DNA of 64,000 nucleotides, taken from Sphaerochaeta associata. Its GTDB lineage: Bacteria > Spirochaetota > Spirochaetia > Sphaerochaetales > Sphaerochaetaceae. The stretch is taken from the NCBI RefSeq assembly GCF_022869165.1, contig NZ_CP094929.1:3286001-3350000 (forward strand), in the 5' to 3' direction. The position numbers and the translations under genes are program-made. The notes under the pieces were generated by a model. It searched no databases. It was not told the origin of the DNA and saw only the letters and a program-made list of their open reading frames with translations. Shown piece after piece: positions 42,877 through 50,178 of the stretch. Position 1 is the stretch's first letter. Every line of letters starts with the position of its first letter.

Positions 42877-43356
42877 TCAAGAGTACAACAATTGGGAAAT
42901 TATCTTCGCAGCATCGTCGAGCAGCTTCTGGTCCTCAAGCGTAAAGCGTGAAAGCGTGGGGCTGTCCACATCCAACACCCCCACCACCCTGCCTTTTGCA
43001 TCGACAAGGGGAGCGACCACTTCGCTGTTGCTTGCACTGTCGCAGGCGATGTGATCGGCAAAGGCATGCACATCGTCGACGCGCACACTCTTGCCGGTAC
43101 GGGCGCACAACCCGCACACCCCCCTGGAAAAGGGGATGTCGGTACACGCCACCTTACCCTGGAATGGACCGAGCATCAAGTTCTGACCTGAATCGTCGAC
43201 AAGGTAAAACCCCACCCAGTTGATGTCTCCCAGATGTTCGGCAAGCAAGGCCGAGGCGTTGGCCAGATGACAATAACGCCTGGGAACAGAACCATCCCAA
43301 TCGCGTATGAGAGCAGCCAGCTGCTCAAGCATTCCCTCTGAATTGTGCAAATCCAT
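42877..43356 (-). CDS. msrC: Free methionine-(R)-sulfoxide reductase (GAF domain)
   Basis: 159 aa, a single GAF domain. The three cysteines of the fRMsr family are at C71 (KVACTDIPF), C81 (RGVCG) and C105 (HIACDSASNSEVV), which match C84, C94 and C118 of the E. coli enzyme. It reduces free methionine R-sulfoxide in the cytoplasm. It is 16 bases downstream of the second hydrogenase gene, so it appears to be the last gene of that operon. ATG 43356 follows AAGGAG. Confidence 0.92.
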   Translation of the reverse strand: MDLHNSEGMLEQLAALIRDWDGSVPRRYCHLANASALLAEHLGDINWVGFYLVDDSGQNLMLGPFQGKVACTDIPFSRGVCGLCARTGKSVRVDDVHAFADHIACDSASNSEVVAPLVDAKGRVVGVLDVDSPTLSRFTLEDQKLLDDAAKIISQLLYS

Positions 43357-43372
43357 GGAAGCAGCTCCTTGT

Positions 43373-44833
43373 TTATAGTACCGACCGCATGGCTTTCACC
43401 GGGGCGGCAGCCTTGTTGCCCCCCCGCAGCTTCATAGCCACCGAGGGTTTTACTACCACACCCGGGCCGTTGATGCAACCGCCTTCGCAGCACATCACCT
43501 CGACCAAGTCGGCTTCGGCCGGACGTTTCTCCCAGATTTTCATCGTCCTGAACATCTTCTTATCGACCCCATTGACCGGCAGCACCTGCACTTCGTGACT
43601 CGGGGCAAAGCGGCTGAGCACACACGAGGCAACCCCACCGGAGAGGGCGAACTGCCTGCAGTCCTCAAAGGAGGCGGTATCACCCAAGTCGGCTCCCTCC
43701 ATCTCCCGCACATCGATGTTCTTGGCAATGAACAGGGAGGCGAGCTCGCTGAAGGTAATCACAGCGTCGATGGTCTTCAACCGTACAGCCTCCACCTTCT
43801 TGGCAAGACAAGGGCCGATGAAAACACTCTTGGTTGCAGGATTGAGTGCTTTTGCCTTCAAAGCAATATAGCCCATGGGTGAGAGGGCGGACGAACGTCG
43901 TTCATCGAGGAACGGCAGGTGCTTGTCCACCAACTCCATGTACGCAGGACAGCAGCTGGTAGTCATATACCCTTTCCCTCTTGCTTTACGCTCCGCCAGT
44001 TCCTCGGCCTCATGCAGACTCGTTGTCTCGGCTCCTTCGCTGACCTCCAGTACAGAAGAGAATCCAGCTGCAAGCAAAGCCGCCTTGATCTGTGAAAGCG
44101 TACCGGGAAACTGACCTTCGATTGCAGGAGCGATCAGGGCTGTGACATGCTCTTCCTTGGCGAGCATCTTGACCACCGGAATCAAGGCCGAGCGCTCGAC
44201 GATGGCCCCGAACGGGCAGCTCATTGCACATCGTCCGCAGCTGATGCACTTCTGGTAGTCAATCTCCACATACCCCTCTTCATTCTTCTTCACTGCATTG
44301 ACAGGGCAGGCTTCCTCACAGGGGACCGGAATATGGACAACTGCATGGAAGGGACATACTTCCTTGCACTTGCCGCAGCGTATGCAGCGGCTCTCGTCTA
44401 TGTGAGCCTGCCCACCGGCGAACGTGATGCAATCCTTGGGGCAGTTTGCCAGACAGGGCCGGGCAAAACAGCCCCTGCAAGCGTCACTGATGAGATAGCG
44501 GTCCGGCGGACAGGAAGAGCAAGCCGTACTGATGGTCGTCAGGATCGGAGCTGCGGGTTTATCTTTCTGCATCACCTCTTCGACATATTCGGAGAGGCTT
44601 TTCAGCTCATCGTCATCGGTTTCGATGTTGATCCCCAAAAGCGCCATGATCCTGTAGCGGACCATCGCCCGCTCCTTATAGATGCAACACCTGTTGGGAA
44701 CCCTCTGCTTGGGAATGATCCTGATGGGCAGCTTGTCGACATTCTCCTTCAACGTTCCTGCAAAGAACTCCTTGAGCACCTCTGCATGAACCTGACGCTT
44801 CATCAGCGTATATTGGTTGTTCAATTCAAGCAC
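43373..44833 (-). CDS. [FeFe]-hydrogenase, monomeric ferredoxin-domain type (group B-like)
   Basis: 486 aa. The start is GTG 44831-44833, 6 bases after GGAGG and overlapping the upstream stop; TTG at 44848 is an alternative. An N-terminal cysteine-rich region and ferredoxin clusters (CIRCGKCKEVCP, CISCGRCAMSCP) precede the H-cluster domain: L1 TTSCCPAY (C294, C295), L2 IGPCLAKK (C342), L3 EVMCCEGGC (C449, C453). The proton-relay cysteine is kept. The form TSCCPAY and GPCxAKK rather than TSCCPxW and MPCxxKxxE suggests group B. Electron partner unknown. Confidence 0.88.
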   Translation of the reverse strand: MLELNNQYTLMKRQVHAEVLKEFFAGTLKENVDKLPIRIIPKQRVPNRCCIYKERAMVRYRIMALLGINIETDDDELKSLSEYVEEVMQKDKPAAPILTTISTACSSCPPDRYLISDACRGCFARPCLANCPKDCITFAGGQAHIDESRCIRCGKCKEVCPFHAVVHIPVPCEEACPVNAVKKNEEGYVEIDYQKCISCGRCAMSCPFGAIVERSALIPVVKMLAKEEHVTALIAPAIEGQFPGTLSQIKAALLAAGFSSVLEVSEGAETTSLHEAEELAERKARGKGYMTTSCCPAYMELVDKHLPFLDERRSSALSPMGYIALKAKALNPATKSVFIGPCLAKKVEAVRLKTIDAVITFSELASLFIAKNIDVREMEGADLGDTASFEDCRQFALSGGVASCVLSRFAPSHEVQVLPVNGVDKKMFRTMKIWEKRPAEADLVEVMCCEGGCINGPGVVVKPSVAMKLRGGNKAAAPVKAMRSVL

Positions 44834-45092
44834 GGGTCGCCTCCGCAAGAAGTTTGCACAGTTTCTCCTGGTTCACACTGCCGTAGACATTCTCCCCGAT
44901 GCGAACATAGGGAGGGCGCTCCTTGGATTGGGCGTCCTTGCAGCCGCCGATGCAGCTTACCCCCTCGATCTCGCAGCCGCCAAGAACAGCCGGATCCAAA
45001 AACTCGTTATAAAGGAGCAGGTCGGCACCTCCCTGTACAAAACAGGCGGTTCCTACACAAATCTGTACACGTACTTTATCTTTCTTACCCAT
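44826..45092 (-). CDS. Small thioredoxin-like [2Fe-2S] ferredoxin (NuoE C-terminal type)
   Basis: 88 aa. The cysteines C12-x4-C17 and C47-x3-C51 (ICVGTACFVQ, SCIGGC) are the 2Fe-2S ligands of NuoE/HydC-like domains. It overlaps the hydrogenase gene by 8 bases (GTGCTTGA), implying coupled translation and perhaps a physical partnership in electron transfer. Confidence 0.88.
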   Translation of the reverse strand: MGKKDKVRVQICVGTACFVQGGADLLLYNEFLDPAVLGGCEIEGVSCIGGCKDAQSKERPPYVRIGENVYGSVNQEKLCKLLAEATRA

Positions 45093-45107
45093 ATGCTTCT
45101 CCTCTGT

Positions 45108-46301
45108 TCAGATATATTCCTGCGAGGTCTCTTTCAGATACACATCTTCCAATGCCTTTCGGAGCCTGCCGATCAAGTTTCTTCGAATCCCTATCTCCAC
45201 CGGAATGCTCGGGTCCTGATGGGCCTCATTGATTTTCGTCCCCACGATGAAGTGCACCTGGTCGCTGTCCTGCATGACTTGGATGAACTTCTTCACAGCA
45301 TCATTGGTCATCGACCGAACCGGCTTCTTCTGCTCCAACGCGGTGGCCACCTTGCTGAGTGTGAGCATTCCTTCGGTCACCAGGTCTATACCCTCCATCA
45401 TCGAACACGGAGGAACCTGGGGCGACCAACAACTCATATCCACTTTCAAGGGTTTTTGCATCAGACGGGAGACGATTTGCGCCGTTGTTCCACCACTGAC
45501 AATTTTTTTCCCCTCGAACTCCTTGATCTTCTGCACCAGCTGTTCATCGTGCTCCTTGGTGAACGGAGGACCGGTGACCACCAGCGTACGCCTGGGCCTG
45601 CGGACATACACCACCATGCAGGTGATGTCGTCCTTGGCGCTCAGGCGGTCCAGGCTGTGCGCACGACAGACAATGGCCTGGGCGAGATCATGGCTGGAGA
45701 TATCGGGATTTGCCTCAATCTGGGTACGGGTGAACTCCCGCACCCCATCCAGGCGCCAACCCAGGGGAAGCGACCTGCCCATACCGGCCTGGGTGACCCC
45801 GTCACTGAAAATCACGAGACGGCTGCCGATCGGCAGTGTAAGCAGGGAGTGGCCCAGCACCTCTTTCTTGAATGCTCCATCGCGCTGCAGATCGATATGC
45901 TCGACATCCCACTGCACGCTCGTGCTTCCTTGAAACACCAATGCGCTGGGATTGTCGTACTCCACCAGGTTCATGGCGACCTGGTCGCTGGCAAGCATCC
46001 TGAGGTCTGCGATGGTAAAGGTTGCATAGCTGATCTTGCGCTCCTTGCACACCGGCAGCGTATTCATGATGATCCGCGCCGAATGTGTCAGGTCCATCGG
46101 GCTGAAGCTCAGTTTGTGAGCCATTCGGGCCGTCAAGCTGGCAAGGACATTCGCCTTGACTCCACTTCCGAGTCCATCACTGAGCGTGCACACGATTTGG
46201 TTGTTCTCGGGGTTCCGGGAGAGCAGAAACACATCCCCCCCGATTTTCTGCCCGTCCTTGTAGATTTGGGCGTAGTCGACATCGATGAAAAGGTCGTTCA
46301 T
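45108..46301 (-). CDS. SpoIIE-type PP2C serine/threonine phosphatase
   Basis: 397 aa. The first ~240 residues are a PPM/PP2C SpoIIE domain with metal-binding motifs SDGLGSGVKA (D42), FSDGVTQAGMG and DDITCMVV. The last ~150 residues form a separate region of unknown function with GGTTAQIVSRL and CSMMEGIDLVTEG. It overlaps hydS by 4 bases (ATGA). A phosphatase next to a sensory hydrogenase points to signalling by protein dephosphorylation; the target is not in the operon. Confidence 0.87.
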   Translation of the reverse strand: MNDLFIDVDYAQIYKDGQKIGGDVFLLSRNPENNQIVCTLSDGLGSGVKANVLASLTARMAHKLSFSPMDLTHSARIIMNTLPVCKERKISYATFTIADLRMLASDQVAMNLVEYDNPSALVFQGSTSVQWDVEHIDLQRDGAFKKEVLGHSLLTLPIGSRLVIFSDGVTQAGMGRSLPLGWRLDGVREFTRTQIEANPDISSHDLAQAIVCRAHSLDRLSAKDDITCMVVYVRRPRRTLVVTGPPFTKEHDEQLVQKIKEFEGKKIVSGGTTAQIVSRLMQKPLKVDMSCWSPQVPPCSMMEGIDLVTEGMLTLSKVATALEQKKPVRSMTNDAVKKFIQVMQDSDQVHFIVGTKINEAHQDPSIPVEIGIRRNLIGRLRKALEDVYLKETSQEYI

Positions 46302-48109
46302 GACTCAACCTTGGTGAAGCCGTCGCTCTGACTGCTCCCGGGGACCTTGAAGGCATCGATGAGGCTGTTGAGCATGATCTCGGTCTCGGCGGCATTCTCA
46401 CCGAGCAGGCTGGCGATCTGCTGCACCGTCTCCAAACTCTTCTGAATGACATCCTCGGCTTTCTTGATCACCGTCTCCCTTCTCACCGTGGGGGTGGTGA
46501 TGTCTTCGAACAAGGCTCCTACAAGATGCTGTTTTTCCACCGAGAAGAAAGTCACCTTCAAAAACTTGTCTTGATAATGCAACCGATACTGCTGCGCCCT
46601 GGGATTGGAAAACTGATTCTTGAATTTCTCATGGAACGGTACGAACCGTTCAAGCGGCAAGCCGCCGACCAGACCCAGCAAGTCGCCTTCGATGGAGAAG
46701 TCGATGTCACCGAAAAGCTTGAGAAAGCTGTTGTTGCAATCTACGATTTTCAGCTGGTCATCGACGATGACCACACCGATCGGTATGGTTCTGAGCAGTA
46801 CATCAATCTTGCTCTGTGCCTCCTTTCGCATCTTGGTGACACACATCTCCGGCTCGGCCATCCCGTCGAGATACGCGATCGCCATCTCGCGGCAACTGTT
46901 GTAGCCGCAGCCGCCGCAGTTCAGCTCCTCGGCTTTGTCACGCTTGCCGAGAATCTTCAAGGCTCTTTCTATCTCCAATTCGCTGTGTATCGATACGAAG
47001 CTGGAAACCGGCGGGTTCTGCACACCGTTTCCTGGTTTTTCAATCAAGGAATATCCCTTCTCAAGCAAGGTGGAAACAAACGACCGGTCACCGGCGAACA
47101 GCGGGCCTTCATCAGTGATACGACTTCGGGTATAGCGCGAAGAACTACCTTTCTTTGCCGCCGAGGATCGCCCTTTCTCACAACCCGGCCCATTGATGCA
47201 ACCGCCTTCGCAGAAGAGCAGCTCCAAAAAGTCGGAATTGATTTGACCTTTCGCCATTCCCCCAAGCGTCCCCACCACCTGCGTCGCGCCGCTTATGGCG
47301 ACAGCCTTGGTCTGGAACGGGTCGCTTCCCCAGGCAAGCGAAGCGATCATGCCGCCTTCGATCGGATAAAGGGTCGAGGAACCTGCCCTGCAGGGTACAA
47401 ACGGAGGGACCAAGGAAGGATCGGCGTCTATCTGCTGGGCAAGCAGATCCAAATCGATGTTCTCCAATTTCAGCCACGTGCGAAGCTCCTCAAAGGTAAG
47501 GGCGAAATCAGGGTATCCAGGCGTCTCATCGGCCTCCACCTTCTTTGCGATGCAGGGACCGATGAATACGACTCCGATCTCCTGTCCATAAAGCTTTCTC
47601 AGGTAGGCACTGTGGCATTGAAGCGGAGAGGGAACCTCGCTTAAGGCGGGAACCAAGGATGGGTAATACTTCTTGACCGTTTGTACAACGGTGGGACAAG
47701 CTGTGGAAATCCACGCGCAAGTCCCATCATGCCCGCCGGCATGCACTTCAATTGATTCGTTGACCAAGGCGGCCCCGATGGCGGTCTCACTTACCGCAAA
47801 AAAACCAAGACGCTCCAAGGCCAGGACCAAGGCGTCGACGCCTTGGACAAACTCACTGGCGGCCGAGGGTGCAAGACTGCAGTAAATCTTTCTCCCACTG
47901 GTTAGAAACTGCCTGACCCTGGCCAAGTCGTTGCGGATTTTCTTTGCATGGGAAGGACAGATATCGACACAATGGCCGCAATAGATGCAGCGATCCTTCA
48001 CGACCACCGCCGAGCCGTCCTTGACCTGAATCGCCTTCACCGGACAGCCCCGGACACACTTATAACAGTCCCTGCACTCAGTCAGTTCGGTATAGATGGG
48101 ATGGATCAC
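46298..48109 (-). CDS. hydS: HydS-like sensory [FeFe]-hydrogenase with PAS domain (group C)
   Basis: 603 aa from GTG 48109 after GGGAGG. Order: two 4Fe-4S clusters (C12/15/18/22 and C41/44/47/51), H-cluster domain with L1 STACP (C138), L2 IGPCIAKK (C186) and L3 LFCEGGC (C300, C304), a further 4Fe-4S motif (C398, C401, C406, C423), a PAS domain (about 435-540) and a helical tail (545-590). In L1 an alanine (A137) replaces the proton-relay cysteine. These are hallmarks of HydS sensors, which detect H2 or redox state rather than turn over fast. It overlaps genes on both sides. Confidence 0.88.
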   Translation of the reverse strand: MIHPIYTELTECRDCYKCVRGCPVKAIQVKDGSAVVVKDRCIYCGHCVDICPSHAKKIRNDLARVRQFLTSGRKIYCSLAPSAASEFVQGVDALVLALERLGFFAVSETAIGAALVNESIEVHAGGHDGTCAWISTACPTVVQTVKKYYPSLVPALSEVPSPLQCHSAYLRKLYGQEIGVVFIGPCIAKKVEADETPGYPDFALTFEELRTWLKLENIDLDLLAQQIDADPSLVPPFVPCRAGSSTLYPIEGGMIASLAWGSDPFQTKAVAISGATQVVGTLGGMAKGQINSDFLELLFCEGGCINGPGCEKGRSSAAKKGSSSRYTRSRITDEGPLFAGDRSFVSTLLEKGYSLIEKPGNGVQNPPVSSFVSIHSELEIERALKILGKRDKAEELNCGGCGYNSCREMAIAYLDGMAEPEMCVTKMRKEAQSKIDVLLRTIPIGVVIVDDQLKIVDCNNSFLKLFGDIDFSIEGDLLGLVGGLPLERFVPFHEKFKNQFSNPRAQQYRLHYQDKFLKVTFFSVEKQHLVGALFEDITTPTVRRETVIKKAEDVIQKSLETVQQIASLLGENAAETEIMLNSLIDAFKVPGSSQSDGFTKVES

Positions 48110-48366
48110 GCCTTCCCTCCCCTGGTGTGCAGCTCGGTTTTAACCAGTTCGAGAACGCTTGCAGTATCGAGTCCGCTGTAGGTCTCACTCCCGATTCTCA
48201 GGTTCGGCCCTTTTGCACAGTTGCCAAGACAGAGATGGCCGACCAATTCAACACGATCGGATAGATTCTCTTCCTTGAGATAGGCCTCCAAGGCCTGCAG
48301 GGTTTGCGAATTGCCTCGTGCAAAACAAGAGCTCCCCAAGCAGAGTTCCACAACCAATGTATCCAT
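48106..48366 (-). CDS. Small thioredoxin-like [2Fe-2S] ferredoxin heading the hydrogenase operon
   Basis: 86 aa from ATG 48366 (GTG at 48369 also possible). 2Fe-2S cysteines are C9-x4-C14 and C46-x3-C50 (LCLGSSCFARG, HLCLGNC). It is paralogous to the protein at 44826-45092 and overlaps hydS by 4 bases. Comparable small ferredoxins precede HydS in Thermotoga-type loci. Confidence 0.87.
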   Translation of the reverse strand: MDTLVVELCLGSSCFARGNSQTLQALEAYLKEENLSDRVELVGHLCLGNCAKGPNLRIGSETYSGLDTASVLELVKTELHTRGGKA

Positions 48367-48388
48367 CACTACGACCTCTCAACCTGTT

Positions 48389-48400
48389 ATTGAGCTCAAT
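48389..48400. promoter_or_regulatory. 12-bp perfect palindrome at the hydrogenase operon start site
   Basis: ATTGAGCTCAAT overlaps the -10 box edge and the predicted start point. It is a candidate operator. It does not match the Rex (TTGTTAA-type) or FNR (TTGAT-N4-ATCAA) consensus well. Confidence 0.4.
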
Positions 48401-48427
48401 CGTACTGCGAACACCCTTACAAGTCAA
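48399..48427 (-). promoter_or_regulatory. Promoter of the hydrogenase/HydS operon
   Basis: Minus-strand TTGACT (48422-48427), 17-base spacer, TACGAT (48399-48404). The start is about 25 nt before the first gene. Confidence 0.6.
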
Positions 48428-48443
48428 TATTTCTTGATGATTA

Positions 48444-48483
48444 GGTATTTTATTCTGATTTTTTGGTATTTTTAAGGTATATT
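48444..48483 (+). repeat. Three phased GGTATTTT-type repeats upstream of the hydrogenase promoter
   Basis: GGTATTTT at 48444, GGTATTTT at 48465 and GGTATATT at 48476 (plus strand) begin 21 and 11 bases apart, about two and one helical turns. All would face the same side of the DNA, 20-55 bases upstream of the -35 box. The tract is very AT-rich. Confidence 0.45.
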
Positions 48484-48528
48484 AATTAATAATTAACTTA
48501 TTTAATATTCCTATAAGAATATTATAAT

Positions 48529-48549
48529 GGGGTATCGTTACGATACCCC
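48529..48549 (-). terminator. Hairpin after rex
   Basis: A perfect 9-bp stem GGGGTATCG/CGATACCCC, 18 bases after the rex stop, followed on the minus strand by ATTATAATATT rather than a clean T run. Probable terminator separating rex from the hydrogenase operon. Confidence 0.6.
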
Positions 48550-48567
48550 ACATTACAACAGTTTGAT

Positions 48568-49239
48568 TTACCACTCGTCATCTTCATCCAGCAAATCTTC
48601 CTTGGCCATCTTCCGCTTGACCTTGGCAGAGAGCACGGCAAAGCTGGTCGCCAAATCGGTGCGCTGCACCACCACGCGGGGGGGAAGCTTCAGATCCTTG
48701 GGAGCGAAGTTCCAAATGGCGAGGATTCCGCATGCCACCAGTTTCTCTGCAACCTCCTGGGCTTGCACGGCAGGAACTGCAAGTACGCCGATGTTCACAT
48801 GGTTTTCCTCAAGATATTGCTGCAGATGGGTGAGAGGATAAACCGGGACATCCCCCAGTTTTGCACCCCATTTCTGTTGGTCGATATCGAAGGCGGCGAC
48901 TATCTTCAGGCCATAGCTCTCAAAGCCCTCATACCGGGCAAGAGCAGAACCGAGATGCCCGGCCCCGATGAGCACCGCATCGGTGGCGTTGTCCCAACCC
49001 AAGGTATGAACAATCGCATCAATGAGCTTCACCACGGTGAAGCCCACCTTCGGCTTGCCTTCGATTCCTGTACACGAAATATCCTTGCGGACCTGAATTG
49101 GTTTAAGGCCAAGCTCATCGGCGAGCATGGTAGCCGATACCATCTCCATCCCCTCGTCGCGATAGCCTTTCAGAAGGCGGAGGTAGGAAGGAAAGCGCTT
49201 GATGGTAGGGATAGGTATGCCACGGTTGTCTGTTGCCAT
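48568..49239 (-). CDS. rex: Redox-sensing transcriptional repressor Rex
   Basis: 223 aa. The start is ATG 49237-49239 after AGGAG, overlapping the ispH stop. An N-terminal winged helix (IPTIKRFPSYLRLLKGYRDEG, LGLKPIQVRKDISCTG) is followed by a Rossmann domain with VLIGAGHLGSALARY (GxGxxG) and the conserved AFDIDQQKWG. Rex senses the NADH/NAD+ ratio and represses fermentation and hydrogenase genes in anaerobes. It sits directly upstream of the hydrogenase operon, a plausible target. Confidence 0.95.
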   Translation of the reverse strand: MATDNRGIPIPTIKRFPSYLRLLKGYRDEGMEMVSATMLADELGLKPIQVRKDISCTGIEGKPKVGFTVVKLIDAIVHTLGWDNATDAVLIGAGHLGSALARYEGFESYGLKIVAAFDIDQQKWGAKLGDVPVYPLTHLQQYLEENHVNIGVLAVPAVQAQEVAEKLVACGILAIWNFAPKDLKLPPRVVVQRTDLATSFAVLSAKVKRKMAKEDLLDEDDEW

Positions 49240-50099
49240 CATTTCTCCTGTTGCAGTGCATCCACGATGTTCTCTACGAGAGAGTGCGGAGTGGAGGCTC
49301 CCGCTGTTATACCCAGTATAGCACACTGGCGCATTTCATCTACGATTTCTGATTCATCCTCTATATGCCACGCTTTCCTGCCCATTTCAATAACCATGGA
49401 GTACAACGCCCTGGTATTTGCGCTGTCCTTGCCTCCGATGACCACTACTCCGTCGCACTGCCGGGCGAGCTCGATCAAGGCGGTCCTGCGGTTCACCGAG
49501 CTCGGACAGACCTCATTTGCAAACACCACTTCAACACCCTTCCGGCGCCAGGAGATCAACACATCCTTTATCTGGGCCCACAGGCTCTGGTCGAACGTGG
49601 TCTGCACGAAGACAGCGTAGGCGACTCCGTCTTCAGGCTCTCCTACATCGTCAAGGGCTGTGACGAGCTTGGTGGTGATGGGCTTTCCATCAAGCAGAAC
49701 CTCAAGCATGGCCGTCGATTCGGGGTGCTTATTGTGTCCGACAACGAGAATTGTATGCGTGCAAGCATAGCGGCCGATATGCAAAAGGTTGCGCTTGACC
49801 ACCGGGCAGGTGGCATCGACTATATGGTATCCGGCATCCAGAAAATCGGAACGCAACGCATCGCCGACTCCATGCGCCCTGATCACCACCAAGCCTTTTT
49901 CATGCCCTTCGGGCCCGGATATCTCTGTCATCCCCTCTTGGGCGAACCGGTTGCAGACTTGCTTGTTATGAATCAATTTTCCCAAGGAGTATACAGGAAG
50001 ACCTGCCCTGCGGGCATCCTCTATGGCATTTTGGGCCATATCAAGGGCTCGGGAAACTCCCTTGCAATACCCCATGGTATGCGACATGACTATTTTCAT
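49239..50099 (-). CDS. ispH: 4-hydroxy-3-methylbut-2-enyl diphosphate reductase
   Basis: 286 aa, last enzyme of the MEP isoprenoid pathway, a 4Fe-4S reductase. Cluster cysteines are C12 (GYCKGV), C98 (DATCPVV) and C198 (NEVCPSS), matching C12, C96 and C197 of E. coli. HGV and the SANT motif (DSANT) are also present. The start is ATG 50097-50099; the ribosome site (TGGATG) is weak. A terminator ends only 15 bases upstream, so transcription must come by read-through or an unseen promoter. Confidence 0.96.
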   Translation of the reverse strand: MKIVMSHTMGYCKGVSRALDMAQNAIEDARRAGLPVYSLGKLIHNKQVCNRFAQEGMTEISGPEGHEKGLVVIRAHGVGDALRSDFLDAGYHIVDATCPVVKRNLLHIGRYACTHTILVVGHNKHPESTAMLEVLLDGKPITTKLVTALDDVGEPEDGVAYAVFVQTTFDQSLWAQIKDVLISWRRKGVEVVFANEVCPSSVNRRTALIELARQCDGVVVIGGKDSANTRALYSMVIEMGRKAWHIEDESEIVDEMRQCAILGITAGASTPHSLVENIVDALQQEK

Positions 50100-50113
50100 A
50101 GCATCCAGTATGA

Positions 50114-50149
50114 CAAAAATACTGCCGTAAGGTAACCCCACGGCAGTAT
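50114..50149 (-). terminator. Terminator after secF
   Basis: Perfect 10-bp stem ATACTGCCGT/ACGGCAGTAT followed by TTTTT on the minus strand, between secF and ispH. Confidence 0.85.
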
Positions 50150-50178
50150 GTGATAGTTCGAGATGAGTAGAATGCCGG

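Noticed and set aside
48470-48500. Rex box in TTAATTAATAATTAA near the hydrogenase operon
   Set aside because: It is AT-rich and partly symmetric but lacks the TTGTG or TTGTTAA arms; not strong enough to call.
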